DNA from: Epiperipatus broadwayi
Taxonomy: Eukaryota > Onychophora > Udeonychophora > Euonychophora > Peripatidae
DNA length: 64,000 nucleotides
Direction: 5' to 3'
NCBI GenBank assembly: GCA_028023455.1
Contig: JAQFVV010001018.1
Location: forward strand, 64,001-128,000
Shown: positions 23,746-35,128 of the stretch, piece after piece
How positions within the stretch are numbered: the first letter of the stretch is position 1
How the letters are laid out: every line of letters starts with the position of its first letter
Translations under genes and position numbers: made by a program
The notes under the pieces: model-generated
The model's database searches: none
Seen by the model: the letters and a program-made list of their open reading frames with translations, nothing else
What the model was told of the DNA's origin: nothing

Positions 23746-23943
23746 ATTGTGTAACTGTATGTCTATCTTCTTAATTATTCACAAAGCTCGAGAGCTCAAG
23801 AATTAAGAAAATAATGATAGAGATAAGTTTAGTAAGCCGGTACTCTATGGTTATGACTTTTGTTTAAGGCAGTACAATTACTAACAAGTTGTTTGGAACT
23901 GGATTTGAGAAAAAAGTTTCAACTTGGCAAAGATTGTATTATG

Positions 23944-24066
23944 AGGCAATCCATATTTAAAAATGCCGCTGCTTACTACTGAAGTGGAAAGAATTTAGAA
24001 ATTTTAGGCAATCCATATTTAAAAAACTCTCTGCCTACTCTTGAAGTCAAAGGAATCTAGAAAATG
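23944..24066 (+). repeat. Short tandem duplication, 62-bp period
   Basis: AGGCAATCCATATTTAAAAA occurs at 23944 and 24006, each followed by a GC(C/T)TACT, TTGAAGT or CTGAAGT, and AATxTAGAAA block. Confidence 0.7.
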
Positions 24067-24069
24067 TAT

Positions 24070-24755
24070 AAAAATGGTTGGTCTCCGGTCTGGTGAGATT
24101 GTCATACATAATGGATTATTTACTAAAGTGAGAGATAATATCTGCAGTTAGATATGGTAAAGCAAGAAACAATGGTAGTATTTAAAAATAAGCATTATAA
24201 ATCTATTTCCCCCCTAAATATAGGTACATAGAATGTATGAACTTTATTTACTTGATATAAACTCTTTAAGACATGGTTCATATGTTATCAAATAACTACT
24301 ACAATTAAATTAATTATATAGAGAGTTATTGATTTTGCCTAATTTATTATATAGAAATGAGACTCGGATTTCCTATTGATGTAATATAAAGGCATTAGAA
24401 AAGTTTCAATTAAAGATGTTCTATAACATTTTAAAATTACAACAGAAATATCATAAGACCAATCAATATATATTTCAACTTGATATGAATCTATTATTGT
24501 AAAATCACATTTTCATTGGATTTGACATATGAAATAAATGAAAAATATAATACTTTCAAAAAAGTATTTTATGGTGAATTTGGACATGGTTTTCGTGTGA
24601 AAGGTAGACTGTTTATTTTTATAAAGATTACATGAAAGTCATTCTAAAGAGTGCAATGTTAATTATTTTCATTAGGAAGATATGGTAGAAAATAAAATAG
24701 ATTAGAAAGAAAAAAAAAATTTTTTTTGGCAGAAGTTAATACGAATTAGCATGGA
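24070..24755. other. AT-rich stretch with no gene seen
   Basis: No supported feature. Confidence 0.45.
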
Positions 24756-25843
24756 GGTACTTGTCATTTAGACAGGCCAGCTGCTTGGTGGCATTCTTTT
24801 TCTGCAAAAGCACAGAAATATGCCATTTAGGTGGCTGCTGCTGGTTATCTTATAGCCAGGGCAGACACTTGGTGACATTGTTTCTCTGCAAAAGCATAGA
24901 AATATGTAGTCATTTGCTTGATTTCCATGCAAATGCACAGAAACCAATGCCATTTTTTAATGTGGCCTAGTAACAGTGACTATATACATAGTTAATCCAA
25001 ATGATAAGTATTTAAACTTCACTACAGTATGACTTGAGGATACCTGTACTTCAACTTACCTTAACTCTTGAAATGTTGTCTTTCAACTAATCATATTACA
25101 ATGAAACTGATGTAGTATTGTGTACTAAAAATTATCATTCTGTCCACATGCTTCCCTACAGACTTTTGAAGGGGGAAAAATTAGGAAAGTGTCTTGGAAA
25201 ATAAAGTTGCTGTACGATAACATCTTTTACTCACATTTGCGTGAGAATCACTGGCATACTAACAAAATGGCTGAATGCAGTAAGCAGCAGCATTTAAAGT
25301 TTGGCAATTGCCTGTAACCAAAAACATTCTGCTACATTGCGAAATCTGTGTTTGGTGGAGCAAGGATGAAACAGGAGGGTTTGTAGTTCAGATGCAAGTC
25401 CGTCTCATGTAGATGTAAATGTTCGATCTGCAAGCAAACCTGGTTCAGTGGCTCAAAAATACCGTTAGCAAATAATGTTCAATCGTAATTAGTTTTCTGG
25501 TTTGAAAATGAGTTTAAAAGTAATTTACAAATAAAATGATCCCATTTTACCAAACAATGTTCGATTGTAAATTGTTATAAATTAGTTTTCAAAAGGTAAA
25601 AGAATTACAATCCCCCCAAAAATGGTTTGAAAATGAGTTTAAAAGTAATTTAAAAATAAAATGATCCCATTTGACCAAATAATGTTCGATCATTATTTGG
25701 TCCATTTTCAAACCATTTTTTGAGATGTTCGATCGTAAATTTTTTTTTTGGCAAAAAGTCAGCCTGGAATGGTTGTAATAGTGTGTTTTTTTGCAGAGAA
25801 AAAACGTCCACCAAGTGGCTGGCCTGTTTAAATGATAAGTACC
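24756..25843. mobile_element. Non-autonomous DNA element with about 55-bp terminal inverted repeats
   Basis: 24756-24812 is the inverse of 25787-25843 with few mismatches. Both ends read GGTACTT, TCATTTA or TCATTTAAA, ACAGGCCAG, CTTGGTGG, then CTGCAAAA. The interior has no transposase. It contains two or three related 75-90-base units after the left end (CTTGGTG(G/A)CATT, CTGCAAAAGCA(C/T)AGAAATATG) and a repeated, partly inverted block at 25497-25740 built around AATGTTCGATCG and TTTGAAAATGAG. No target duplication is certain: a TA at each end inside the inverted repeat would fit a TA-targeting family. Small open frames at 24761-24970 are made by these units and are not genes. Confidence 0.75.
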
Positions 25844-25854
25844 ATATATTCTAT

Positions 25855-26665
25855 ATATGGACTTATTTGTATTCTCTGTATTACTGATCTATATATGTAA
25901 ATCATGTGAAGAAACCATCTTTCAGACATGCACTATTGGTATTAATTTGTTTGCACTCACCCATCAATAACACTGATAGCGCATGTCTGAAAGATTAGTT
26001 TCCTCATATGATTTACATATATGGATCACCAATACATTGATTACAGATATTCAAAATTAATTTAATTCAAAATTGTGGGTAGTTAAAAATAAGATACTGC
26101 CTTTTCACTATGATATATGGAATTAAATTTGTACAAATAATTTCTTATTTGAATTATGAGGCTCAAGTCTGGGATTAAGCACAGTTAATAGATGCTGGTT
26201 TATGTAAAAAATAAGCACTAAGCATACATGATTCACCTATGCTTTTAAAACATTTATTGACAGGCAAGTGCAAACAAATTAATACCAATAGCACGTTTGA
26301 AAGATTGGTTTCCTCACTTGATTTATATATATAGATCAGTAATACAGTATTTACAGATATTCAAAATTAATATAATTCAAAACCATGGGTAGTTAAAATG
26401 AGCTACTGTCTCTTCTCTAGGATATATAGAATTAAATTTGTATAAATAATTTATTATTTGAATTATCAGGCACACAATAGAATCAAGTCCACAATTAAGC
26501 ACAGTTAATAGATGTTGGTTTATGTAAAAATAAGCTTTAAGCATAGGTGATTCACCGATGATTTTAAAACACTTATTGACAGGTGAGTGCGAGCAAATTA
26601 ATACCAATAGGGCATGAATGAAAGGTTAGTTTTCTAACGTGATTTACATATGGAGTTATTTGTGT
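25855..26665. mobile_element. Foldback-like element with 310-320-bp subrepeats
   Basis: A block containing AAGATT(A/G)GTTTCCTCA and GATTTA(C/T)ATATAT occurs at 25991, 26301 and, more diverged, 26622, giving periods of 310 and 321. Between these lie repeated segments with CAGATATTCAAAATTAAT, AAGCACAGTTAATAGATG and TTATTGACAGG. At the left edge (25889-25961) the same terminal block is present in inverse orientation (AAATCATGTGAAGAAACCATC, then ATTGGTATTAATTTGTTTGC). The element therefore begins and ends with inverted copies. It abuts the element ending at 25843. A weakly similar fragment occurs near 42640-42770. Confidence 0.65.
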
Positions 26666-26669
26666 TCAT

Positions 26670-28895
26670 CATTGCAAAACTCATTACCAGTGTATTATTA
26701 TTTTTTATTATTTTGTCTTCTCATCTTGGATTGGCCATACTCATTTGTGAGTGGCTTTCGCTAACGAGATTTTTGAAAAAAAAAAAAAAATTATTTTAAA
26801 ACATCACTCCGTATATATAAATATAAAAACTCAAATGTATTAAAAAATCTATGACATAAGCTTGCACATGGCTAAGTGCATATAGCCTTTTCAGCTTATT
26901 TTAGCTTAAGCTATCTCAGTAAGACAATATATAAAGTCAATAATTTCTTAGTATTCTTCCATATAACATTCTTTTTAACAATGACTCGATTCTACAATAT
27001 AAATTCAATATACAGAGGAGTCGTGATATCTGCTATATTTTGTTTCAAGCCCTCCCCAATACACCATACATCGTGTACAATAGCTCATTGATAAATTTTA
27101 ATTACAACAGAATATATATTATTTATTGAACTGCATATGTGCAATACATTTTAACATATTAACATATAAATTAAAATTAAAGCATAAACAGAATAAAAAA
27201 TCTATTCATTAATAAAAAATTGAGAGAGAGTATACTTGTATATACATTTACTATGTGCATGTTCACCCATTTGCATTCCTTAAAAAAATAACTAACTTAC
27301 AGTATTGTGTCTTTACTTTTTTAAATAAAATGAATAGTGAAATATCAGATTGTCATTGCAATTAAAATATATTGATTTTTTTTTTCAATGGCAGTCTCTT
27401 ATCACCAGACTTTCTAATTGTTTTGATGTTTTTAATGTAAGCTAAAAAAAAAATCATAATAAACATGTTAGCATCCTAATTCTGACTCTAATATTAACCA
27501 TACATACAAATATAAATGAAAAACATATTACTAAAATTTGAAAAAAAAATCATTATATTAAAATTAAACAATTTATAAATTTATATTTATAAATATTATT
27601 TATTACTCTATCATTCTATTCCAATATAATAAACAATTAGAAGAGGAACAATAAAATAGTAATGTTTATATTGTGATTATATATTTAAAAAATATTTAAT
27701 TTTAATGCCACCAAAATAAAAATATTTAATATTTTAATAACTTTAAATTTTTTTTTATAAACTTTGAATTTTTTAAATAAAAATCATATATTAGTTTTTG
27801 ATTTATATTTGTATATTAGAATTGGAATGCTGCTTGCAATATGCCCCCTCCCCTTTTATTTTTAGACATAAGTCATGTAGAATGTGCACACATATGAAAG
27901 ACGTCCTGTAAAGAGTTTATAAGTAACAACTGAAAATGATCATATAAAAAGATTGAAATGTGGGAAATAATCAATTCTCCTGCATTTCAATATATTCTAT
28001 TGTTCTATAAAATCTTTATTTTATAATAAAAACCAATAAATTGAGATTGATTTCCTTTTAATTTAATTTTATAAGTGAACAATATTCTAAAAAATCACAT
28101 TTGTCCATTTTAAATATTAAAAAACTGATCTGTAAATGTAACAATGGACCATAAACATCATTACAATATTTATGTAAATATTAAAACTGAAAATGAACAA
28201 TTCATTTTATTACATTTTTTTTTTGAATGAATAAAGATAGATTTATAATAACTATCATAAATTCTGCTTTAAAATATGATATTTTCTTATAAGAATTATA
28301 TTTTAAAAGATTTTAACAATGAGCTGGTATTTTTCTGCCAGCTCATATTTATTATATATATATACGCACATATATATATTATTAAAATCGCGTATAGATT
28401 ATTTTATAATAAAACTTATATTTTATATACTAAAAATAAATAATAAAACTTATATTTTGAAATGGAATTTTAAAAGTTTTGAAAGCAATTAAATCAAGAT
28501 AACAAAAAAAAAAAGATCTTGTAAGTTTTTTAAATAAAAGTTTGTCTTTTATTTTATTTCTAATTCTTAGAAATGCTTAAAAATAGAAGGGAAAAGAAAG
28601 TACAGATTTTTTTTTGCAATTGGCACAATTGTTGAAACTTTGATAGTGGAGATATTTTTGTACTATCTATTATGCTCATCAATTTGGAATGTTTTTTCAG
28701 GATTATAGTTAACATTGGAAAAAAAACTATAAATTATGGGATTGTCTTTTGTTTAAAAATTAATTGGAATTTTGCCGAAGTTAGTGACTGGTCTGTTGGT
28801 TTTTATTCGGCTGCGACTCTTCGACAATTTAAAACCTACTAAGTAAATTTAAATAAAAAAGTTCAGAGAATATGCTCTTTGGCTAAAGTTATCAG
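26670..28895. other. Very AT-rich, probably intronic stretch
   Basis: No supported genes. A 7-bp-stem hairpin, GAGCTGG and CCAGCTC, lies at 28321-28344. The sequence upstream of 28896 would be the 5' intron of the exon described next. Confidence 0.45.
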
Positions 28896-29075
28896 AATTT
28901 TCCCCTTGGACCTCTCTTTCCATTACCACCTGGAACTGCCATTGGAAATGCCGACCTTCCACAGAGACATATAGAGCTAGCCGAGGAAACTGGATTAACA
29001 TGGAAAGCTAGGACAAACAACGACGAGCATAGGATGAAATACTTCTCCCTCAGGACCAACCCACTGATCGATCAG
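28896..29075 (+). CDS. Internal exon of an unrecognised conserved-looking protein
   Basis: This 180-nt block is GC-richer than everything around it and encodes 60 residues without a stop: NFPLGPLFPLPPGTAIGN, ADLPQRHIELAEETGLTW, KARTNNDEHRMKYF, SLRTNPLIDQ. It starts after TTATCAG and ends at CAG followed by GTTAAC, phase 0 at both ends. Stops flank the frame on both sides (TAA four codons upstream of the exon start, TAG just after the donor). Composition is that of a globular protein: mixed charge, a Pro/Leu-rich N-terminal segment, then a probable helix (HIELAEETGL). I do not recognise the family. No ATG-initiated frame or second exon was found nearby, and the next 6 kb on this strand is antisense to LINE copies. 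An exon of a host gene is more likely than a transposon piece because no repeat in the window shares it. Confidence 0.65.
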
Positions 29076-29079
29076 GTTA

Positions 29080-29744
29080 ACTAGACTTTTTCTTTTATTA
29101 TAAGAGACATTTGCGTTTTAATATATAAGTTATATAATGACATAATAGAATTTTGAAAAGCTTTCACTCCAAGCAGATATAAGTTTTAACAATAGAAAGT
29201 TTTTTTATATTTTTTTATAGATTTGTAATTACATATATTCTACTAACTTAAATTAACCAGCATTATATATGTTTTATTTTATTAATTAACCTTACTTTGC
29301 TTACCTATGATTATTATACTGGTAGGGTGTATTTACATAAAATTGAATACTCGATCTAAGGGAATAGATATAGGGTTTAACATTTGCAAGAGAGGGTTTG
29401 AACGCCGCTAACAAGCACGCTCTTATAGTAAGCCGCCTTTGAATATACCATAATTATTGGTAATTTTCTTTATACTTGGTTCCTTTGAGAATGATTTGTT
29501 AAATCTAAATTAGTAAGAAATAGATCGAGATGGTTTGATTAAATAAATGCGAGGGGAGGGAATGAGAAGGAAGATAGTGTAATACATATTTCAAGATTGA
29601 TCAAGTGTCTGTTTATTTTATTTAACTAGTTAAGTAAGATATTCATTTTATACCATTTAAGTCCGATATAAGTTACATTTGGTGATTGCTGTTCATAAAT
29701 AAATACAACCGTGATTGTGGAAACAATCTGGTTCCCATATATAT
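29080..29744. other. AT-rich stretch with a possible tRNA-like fragment
   Basis: No gene was seen. On the minus strand 29375-29450 has a GGCGTTCAAACCCTC block that resembles a polymerase III B box, with a GCGTGC-containing segment upstream. It may be an old SINE head, but no A tail or target duplication is seen. A TA run lies at 29739-29752. Confidence 0.35.
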
Positions 29745-31403
29745 ATATATATGATGCGATGTACTGTGGCTTCTCCTTAAACGAAGTTAAGAATATCTGA
29801 GCAATTATGCCCGGATAAACCTGTTAGCCACTTAATTTTCCATTCCTCACTCTAAGTTTTCCCATATTCTGCTTCATCCCATTTCCACAACATAATCTTT
29901 GTCAACTCTATGGCCTTTATATCTAAATCCCCCTTATCTTTTCCCAAACCCAGCATAAAAACCAATATTCTGTATAATCACTTTTTTCATATTTATTCTT
30001 CCATAACTTCATTATATGTAACCTTTCTTTTTTCAAGCATTTACATTCAATTAACGAATACCTAATATTTTCTATTCCTTCCTTACATAATTTACAAAAT
30101 AAATCACCCATATTTTTCCATTTACATGTATATTCTCTTGTTGCTAAAGATCCCGTTCTAGCCTTAAAAAATAAACTACTTTCCTTACTATTATCATATA
30201 TTAACTAGCACCTAATATTCTGTTTATTTCTATATATATTTAAACTCTTTTTACTCTCCATACTATTTCTCCATCTCTCTAACTCCCTATTCTTTATAAA
30301 TCTATTCTTTTATCCCATTCCTTTCTACTATTAAACTCAACAATCTTCTTAACACAATCATCCCATCTTTTGTACAAGTACACTGATATAAATTCTTTAT
30401 CCAAATCTTTTGCATATCACATTAGCGTTCTCACCCATCTTGTTACCTGCCCTTTATTCATAATCCAATTAAACACTATTTTGGCTATTCTTTTATTATC
30501 CATAAACTGCAATCTACCAAACATTTTCATTTCACTTTTTGCATCTCTCATATGAAAACTTGACCATCCCATTTCTCCTTTAATTGCCTCCTTTGCTGTC
30601 CATACATCTGCATCCAATGCATGTCTTCCTACTTCACTTTAAACTTTTTCTAAATAATCTAATAATGCATCATTACCATGCGTTAACTGCTATTGCAACT
30701 CCGTTCCATATAATTCTAGCTACATCATATTTATTATATGAAAACAGTGTTAATTTCTTTATCAATCCCTTTCTTTTCTTTGCTTCATTTATCATTTTTT
30801 TCTCCCATTCATCCAAATAATTTTTCTGATTACTTAAAATAATTCCCAAATAACTATATCTATTCACCACACTTAATATCTCCCAATAAAAATTCTACAT
30901 CTTCTCTTTCTCTAGTATTAACCATCATTATATTTGATTTTTCTTCACTAAATTTAATACCCATTTCTTTACCCACCCTTGCACATGTCATCAGCATAAC
31001 TTCCATATCTTCTCTTCTTTCTGCACACAAAAAAATATCCGCAAAAAAAAAAGACCCGACAAAATATATACTCCCTTACCACTTATTAACAGTATCTCTA
31101 TCCCTCTTCCTAATATTTCTATTGCTCTTTCCATTTCACTTAAATATAACATAAACAAAATAGGCAACATACGGCATTCTTGTCATAGTCCCACCCCATT
31201 TTTAACTTTAACTGATTCAATATTCCCTAATTGATATATATATATTATTTTCATATAATTTTTTAATAATATCCACTAAAGCTTCATCCATTCCCAAATT
31301 TGCTAAACTTATCCATAATCTATTTCTATTTACTCTATCATATGCCTTCTCTATATCTATAAAACTCATATATAACTGTTTACTTGAATGTCTACTCATA
31401 TCA
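29745..31403 (-). mobile_element. 5'-truncated LINE, copy 2 of the APE-type family
   Basis: A minus-strand copy of the same family as 31404-35128, cut at its 5' end inside the RT. The first readable residues (near 31399-31217) are LYMSFIDIEKAYDRVNRNRLW, containing motif A. Downstream, in broken frames, are the same blocks as in copy 1: the fingers-to-thumb region, KKRKGLIKKLTLFSYNKYD near 30700-30790, KGQVTRWVRTLM near 30420, and the knuckle C-K-L-C-x-E-x-I-E-N-I-R near 30050-30110, where the His of C-C-H-C is lost. It ends with the family 3' UTR (CTTCGTTTAAGGAGAAGCC) and a tail related to ACATCGCATCAT at 29750-29765. Several stops and frameshifts show that it is older or less constrained than copy 1. 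Confidence 0.85.
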
Positions 31404-31511
31404 ATGTGATGTGATGTGATGTATTTGGCTTCTCCTTAAACGAAGTCAAGAATATCCCAGCAATTATGCCCAGATAAACCTGTTAGCCATTTTATTCTCC
31501 ATTCCCCACTC

Positions 31512-34500
31512 TTAAGTCTTCCCATATTCTGCCCCATCCCATTTCCACAACATAAACTTTGTCAACTCTATGGCCTTTATATCTAAATCCCCCTTATCTC
31601 TTCGCAAACACAACATAAAAACTAATAACTCACTTTCTGTATAGTCACCTTGTTCATGTCTATCCTCCCATAACTTCATTATCTGTACCCTTTCTGCTTT
31701 CAAGCATTTACATTCAATCAACAGATGCCTAATATTTTCTACACCTTCCTTACACAATCTGCACATTAAATTATCCATGGTTTTCCATTTACATGTATAT
31801 TCTCTTGTTGCTAAAGATCCCGTTCGAGCCTTAAATAATAAACTACTTTCCTTACTATTATCATAAATTAACTCGCATCCAATATTCCGTTTACTTCTAT
31901 ATATATTTAAACTTTTCTTACCCTCCATACTAGTTCTCCATCTCTCCAACTCCCTATTTTTTATTAATGCTTCTATTTTTTTATCCCATTCCTTACCACT
32001 ATAACACTCAACAATCCTCCTAACACAATCATCCCACCTTTTATACAAGTACACTGATATAAATTCTTTATCCAAATCTTTCGCATACCGCATTACCTTT
32101 CTCACCCATCTTGTTACCTGCCCTTTACTCATAACCCAATTGAACACTATTTTTGCTATCCTTTTACTATCCATAAATTGCAACCTACCAAACATTTTCA
32201 TTTTATTTTCTGCATCTCTCATATAAAAACTTGACCATCCCATTTCTCCTTGAATTGCCTCCTTTGCTGTCCACATCTCTGCATCTAATGCATGTCTTCC
32301 TACTTCCCTTTGTACTTTCTCTAAATAATCTAAAACCCTCTTACTAACACATAATGCATCATTACCATATGTTAACCCTGCTACTGCAACTCCCTTCCAT
32401 ACTATTCTAGCTACATCATATTTATTATATGAAAATACTGTTAGTTTCTTTACCAAACCTTTTCTTTTCTTTGCTTCATTTACAATTTTATCTCCCATTC
32501 ATCCAAGCAATTTTCCTGATTACATAAGATGATTCCCAAATACCTATATCTATCCACCACACTTAACTTTATATCCCCCAATAAAAATTCTACATCTTCT
32601 CTTTTCCCAGTATTAACCATCATTATATTTGATTTTTCTTCACTAAATTTAATCCCCATCTCTTTACCCACCCTTGCACATATCCTCAACATAATTTCCA
32701 TATCTTCTCTTCTTTCTGTACACAAAAAGATATCATCTGCAAAAAAAAAGACCCGACAAAATATATACTCCCTTGCCACCTATTAATGGTATCTCTACCC
32801 CTCTTCCTAGTCTTTCTATTGCTTTCTCCATTTCACTCAAAAACAACAAAAACAAAATAGGTGACATAGGGCATCCTTGCCTTAATCCCACCCCATTTTT
32901 AACTTTAACTGATTCTATATCCCCTAACTGGTAAGTATAATAATTATTTTCATATAATTTCTTAATAATATTTACTAAAGCTTCATCCATTTCCAAATTG
33001 GCTAACCTTACCCATAATCTATTTCTATTTACTCTATCATATGCTTTCTCTACATCTATAAAACTCATATATAATGATCTACCTGAATTTCTACTCATCT
33101 CCATAAGTTGTGTAACTACAAACAAACTATCTCCTATACACCTATCTATCCTAAAACCTCCTTGCATTTCCCCCACTACATTATTCTCTTCCATCCATTT
33201 TACAACTCTTCCAGCTACCATATATGAAAAAACTTTATATAAAACTGATGTCACCGCTATTGGTCTATAATTATTTAACTTTCTATGATCCTTACCCTTC
33301 CCTTTAAATAATAATCTTATTCTTGTATTACTCCAACTAACTGGAAAAACTGTCTTCTGTGCCATTTTATTAAAACATGATAATAACTTTGCTTTTGCTC
33401 TATGCCCTAAATTCATTACCATCTCTGCTGCCTATCCATCTAAACCTCTCGCCTTTCCACTTTTCAATCTCTTCCCTGCCTCATTCAATTCATTTTTTGT
33501 GAACCTAATATTCCCATTACTAACTGCTTTCATTTTTTCTATCACTACTTCCTTCACATCTAACATCTTTTCTATATCCATTACATATCTATTTAAAATT
33601 CTCTCTACCTCTTCTCTAGATCTACACTCTATTCCCTCATCATCTATTAATACTATCTCTCTTTCCCCTACATTTCTCCTTTTAATGTAATTCCAAATTT
33701 TTTTACTCCCATCTCTTCCACTTTTATTAATATCCTCCAACAATTTACTATTTAACTTCATCCTCTCTCTATAATTATCCATTTTAGCCAACTTCTTCTT
33801 TTCTAAGTACTGTCTCCATTTATCATTGATATCATTTTCACTTTCTTTGTTCTTAATAGCACACTTATATTCTCTGCATGCTTTTTTACTCTCTTTTACA
33901 CTTTTATTAACTCTCATTTTTTTATTACTTTTAGTCTTCTGCATATTCTCAACTAAAACCCTATTTGCCACTTTTTCTATTTCACCACACCAATCCTTAT
34001 ACTCATCCCCATCCAACAGCTCCATGGTTTCTTCAACTTTTATTTTATATTCTTCCAACTTATTCTTATCATTCACTCTCCATCCGCATCTTTCACTATT
34101 ATTTCTACCTTTATTTCTATCCTCCATCACATTACTAACCATTTCTATTACAATAAAATTATGATCACTATTACATACTCTCTCTTCATTATCAAACACC
34201 TTAATTTTCCGTATTTTATTCATTCCCTCTTTCTCTACCAATACATAATCTATTGTGTGAAATATATTCCTAGACCATGTGTATTGTCCCTCATACATAT
34301 TTGATAAATTCCCAATGCTCAAATTTACCCCTTGACAAAATTCCTTCAAAAACTGACCATTCTTATTATCTACATCATCAATTTCTTCAATATGTCCATT
34401 CATATCCCCTATAACCATTATTCTCTCCCCCTTTTCTTTAAAAATTTGTATATCCTTAACTAGGCATTCATATATACTACTATTCCACTCCATTACAGTT

Positions 34501-34958
34501 TGACTATCTCCAGTAGCTATATACACTACAGCCACCATCCATTCTTGTCTACCCAACCTTATTTCAAACCACAAATGCTCTTGACATTTAACAATATTTA
34601 AATACTTCCTCGATATAACACCTATACCACCACCCCTTTTTTCTTTTTCTTTTCTGTTTACACCCTGCCATACCACCTATTCCAAAATAGGTTCTTCTTC
34701 TCTTAGATACGTTTCCATTACTGCTAATACCTCAAGCCCTTCATTTTCAATTGCTTTATTTAATTCCAGCCACTTTTCTGGTCTCCTACCATCTTGCATA
34801 TTCAAAAACCCAATTTTAACAATTTTCTCTTTCCTAACTATTTTTTTATAAATTCTTCTGATTCTTTCTTCTCCATTACGTTTATAACAAACTTTCTTAC
34901 CATTAATCTTACAAAACCATTCCCTCTCCATATCTACACTTATACCTAAATCAACCAT
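31512..34958 (-). pseudogene. LINE ORF2: endonuclease-reverse transcriptase, broken
   Basis: About 1,148 codons with two in-frame TAG stops (at about 34677-34679 and 33432-33434) and two frameshifts (near 32760, in an A-rich run just before the active site, and near 32490). Domains in order: APE endonuclease starting KIGFLNMQDGRRPEKW, with the E of MET, GDMNGHIEE and the catalytic SDH of NSDHNFIVIE; RT with KGKGKDHRKLNNYRPIAV, motif A FIDVEKAYDRVNR, GLRQGCPMSPILF, active site FFADDIF and YRYLGIILC; then a long thumb and C-terminal region and the zinc knuckle CRLCKEGVENIRHLLIEC. It would nick DNA and copy LINE RNA in the nucleus. The start is the first ATG downstream of the ORF1 stop. With only four lesions this copy is fairly young. 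Confidence 0.88.
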
Positions 34959-35035
34959 CTCTTGCTTATTTCTTATATCCCCTCCATTCGTCTTGTTTTT
35001 GATAATATTACAATTTAAAAGCCCACCCCCCTTTA

Positions 35036-35128
35036 AAAGTTTCCCGAATTATATTCTTTAAATATCAAACTCCCTAAAACTTCACTTCCTTGTTTTCCTA
35101 AGTGCAATCCATCTTTACTATCCAAGCT
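35036..35128 (-). pseudogene. LINE ORF1 C-terminal end, SGNH esterase-like
   Basis: The minus strand reads SLDSKDGLHLGKQGSEVLG then SLIFKEYNSGNF and a TAA stop, 78 bases before the ORF2 start. D-G-L-H-L followed by G and V-L-G matches the last block of SGNH/GDSL hydrolases, where Asp and His complete the catalytic triad. Esterase-type ORF1 proteins are known from CR1 and some related LINEs. The rest of ORF1 is missing because the copy is 5' truncated. The match is short, so the assignment rests on one motif and its position just upstream of ORF2. Confidence 0.6.

Larger units (their letters stand above)
31404..35128 (-). mobile_element. Nearly complete LINE (APE endonuclease, RT, esterase-like ORF1 end)
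   Basis: The best-preserved retrotransposon in the window. From 5' to 3' on the minus strand: the end of ORF1 (35128-35036), a short spacer, ORF2 (34958-31512), a 3' UTR of about 90 bases ending in CGTTTAAGGAGAAGCC, and a tail of CATCA-type repeats (31404-31425). The tail, the APE endonuclease and the C-terminal CCHC knuckle mark a non-LTR retrotransposon that inserts by target-primed reverse transcription. The RT and C-terminal text (SYNKYDVARIVWKGVAVAG, then AIQGEMGWSSF) is the style I know from LINEs of ticks. The 5' end is truncated near 35128, inside ORF1. No target duplication was found. Confidence 0.88.

Noticed and set aside
28321-28344. GAGCTGG/CCAGCTC hairpin as a terminator
   Set aside because: Rho-independent terminators are not used by nuclear genes of animals; a 7-bp hairpin is expected by chance at this scale.
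29375-29450. A tRNA gene on the minus strand
   Set aside because: Only a B-box-like block is present; there is no cloverleaf or acceptor stem.
33826-34164. Plus-strand open frames within 32.5-34.2 kb
   Set aside because: Shadows of the minus-strand LINE ORF2, whose A-rich codons make T-rich open frames on the other strand.
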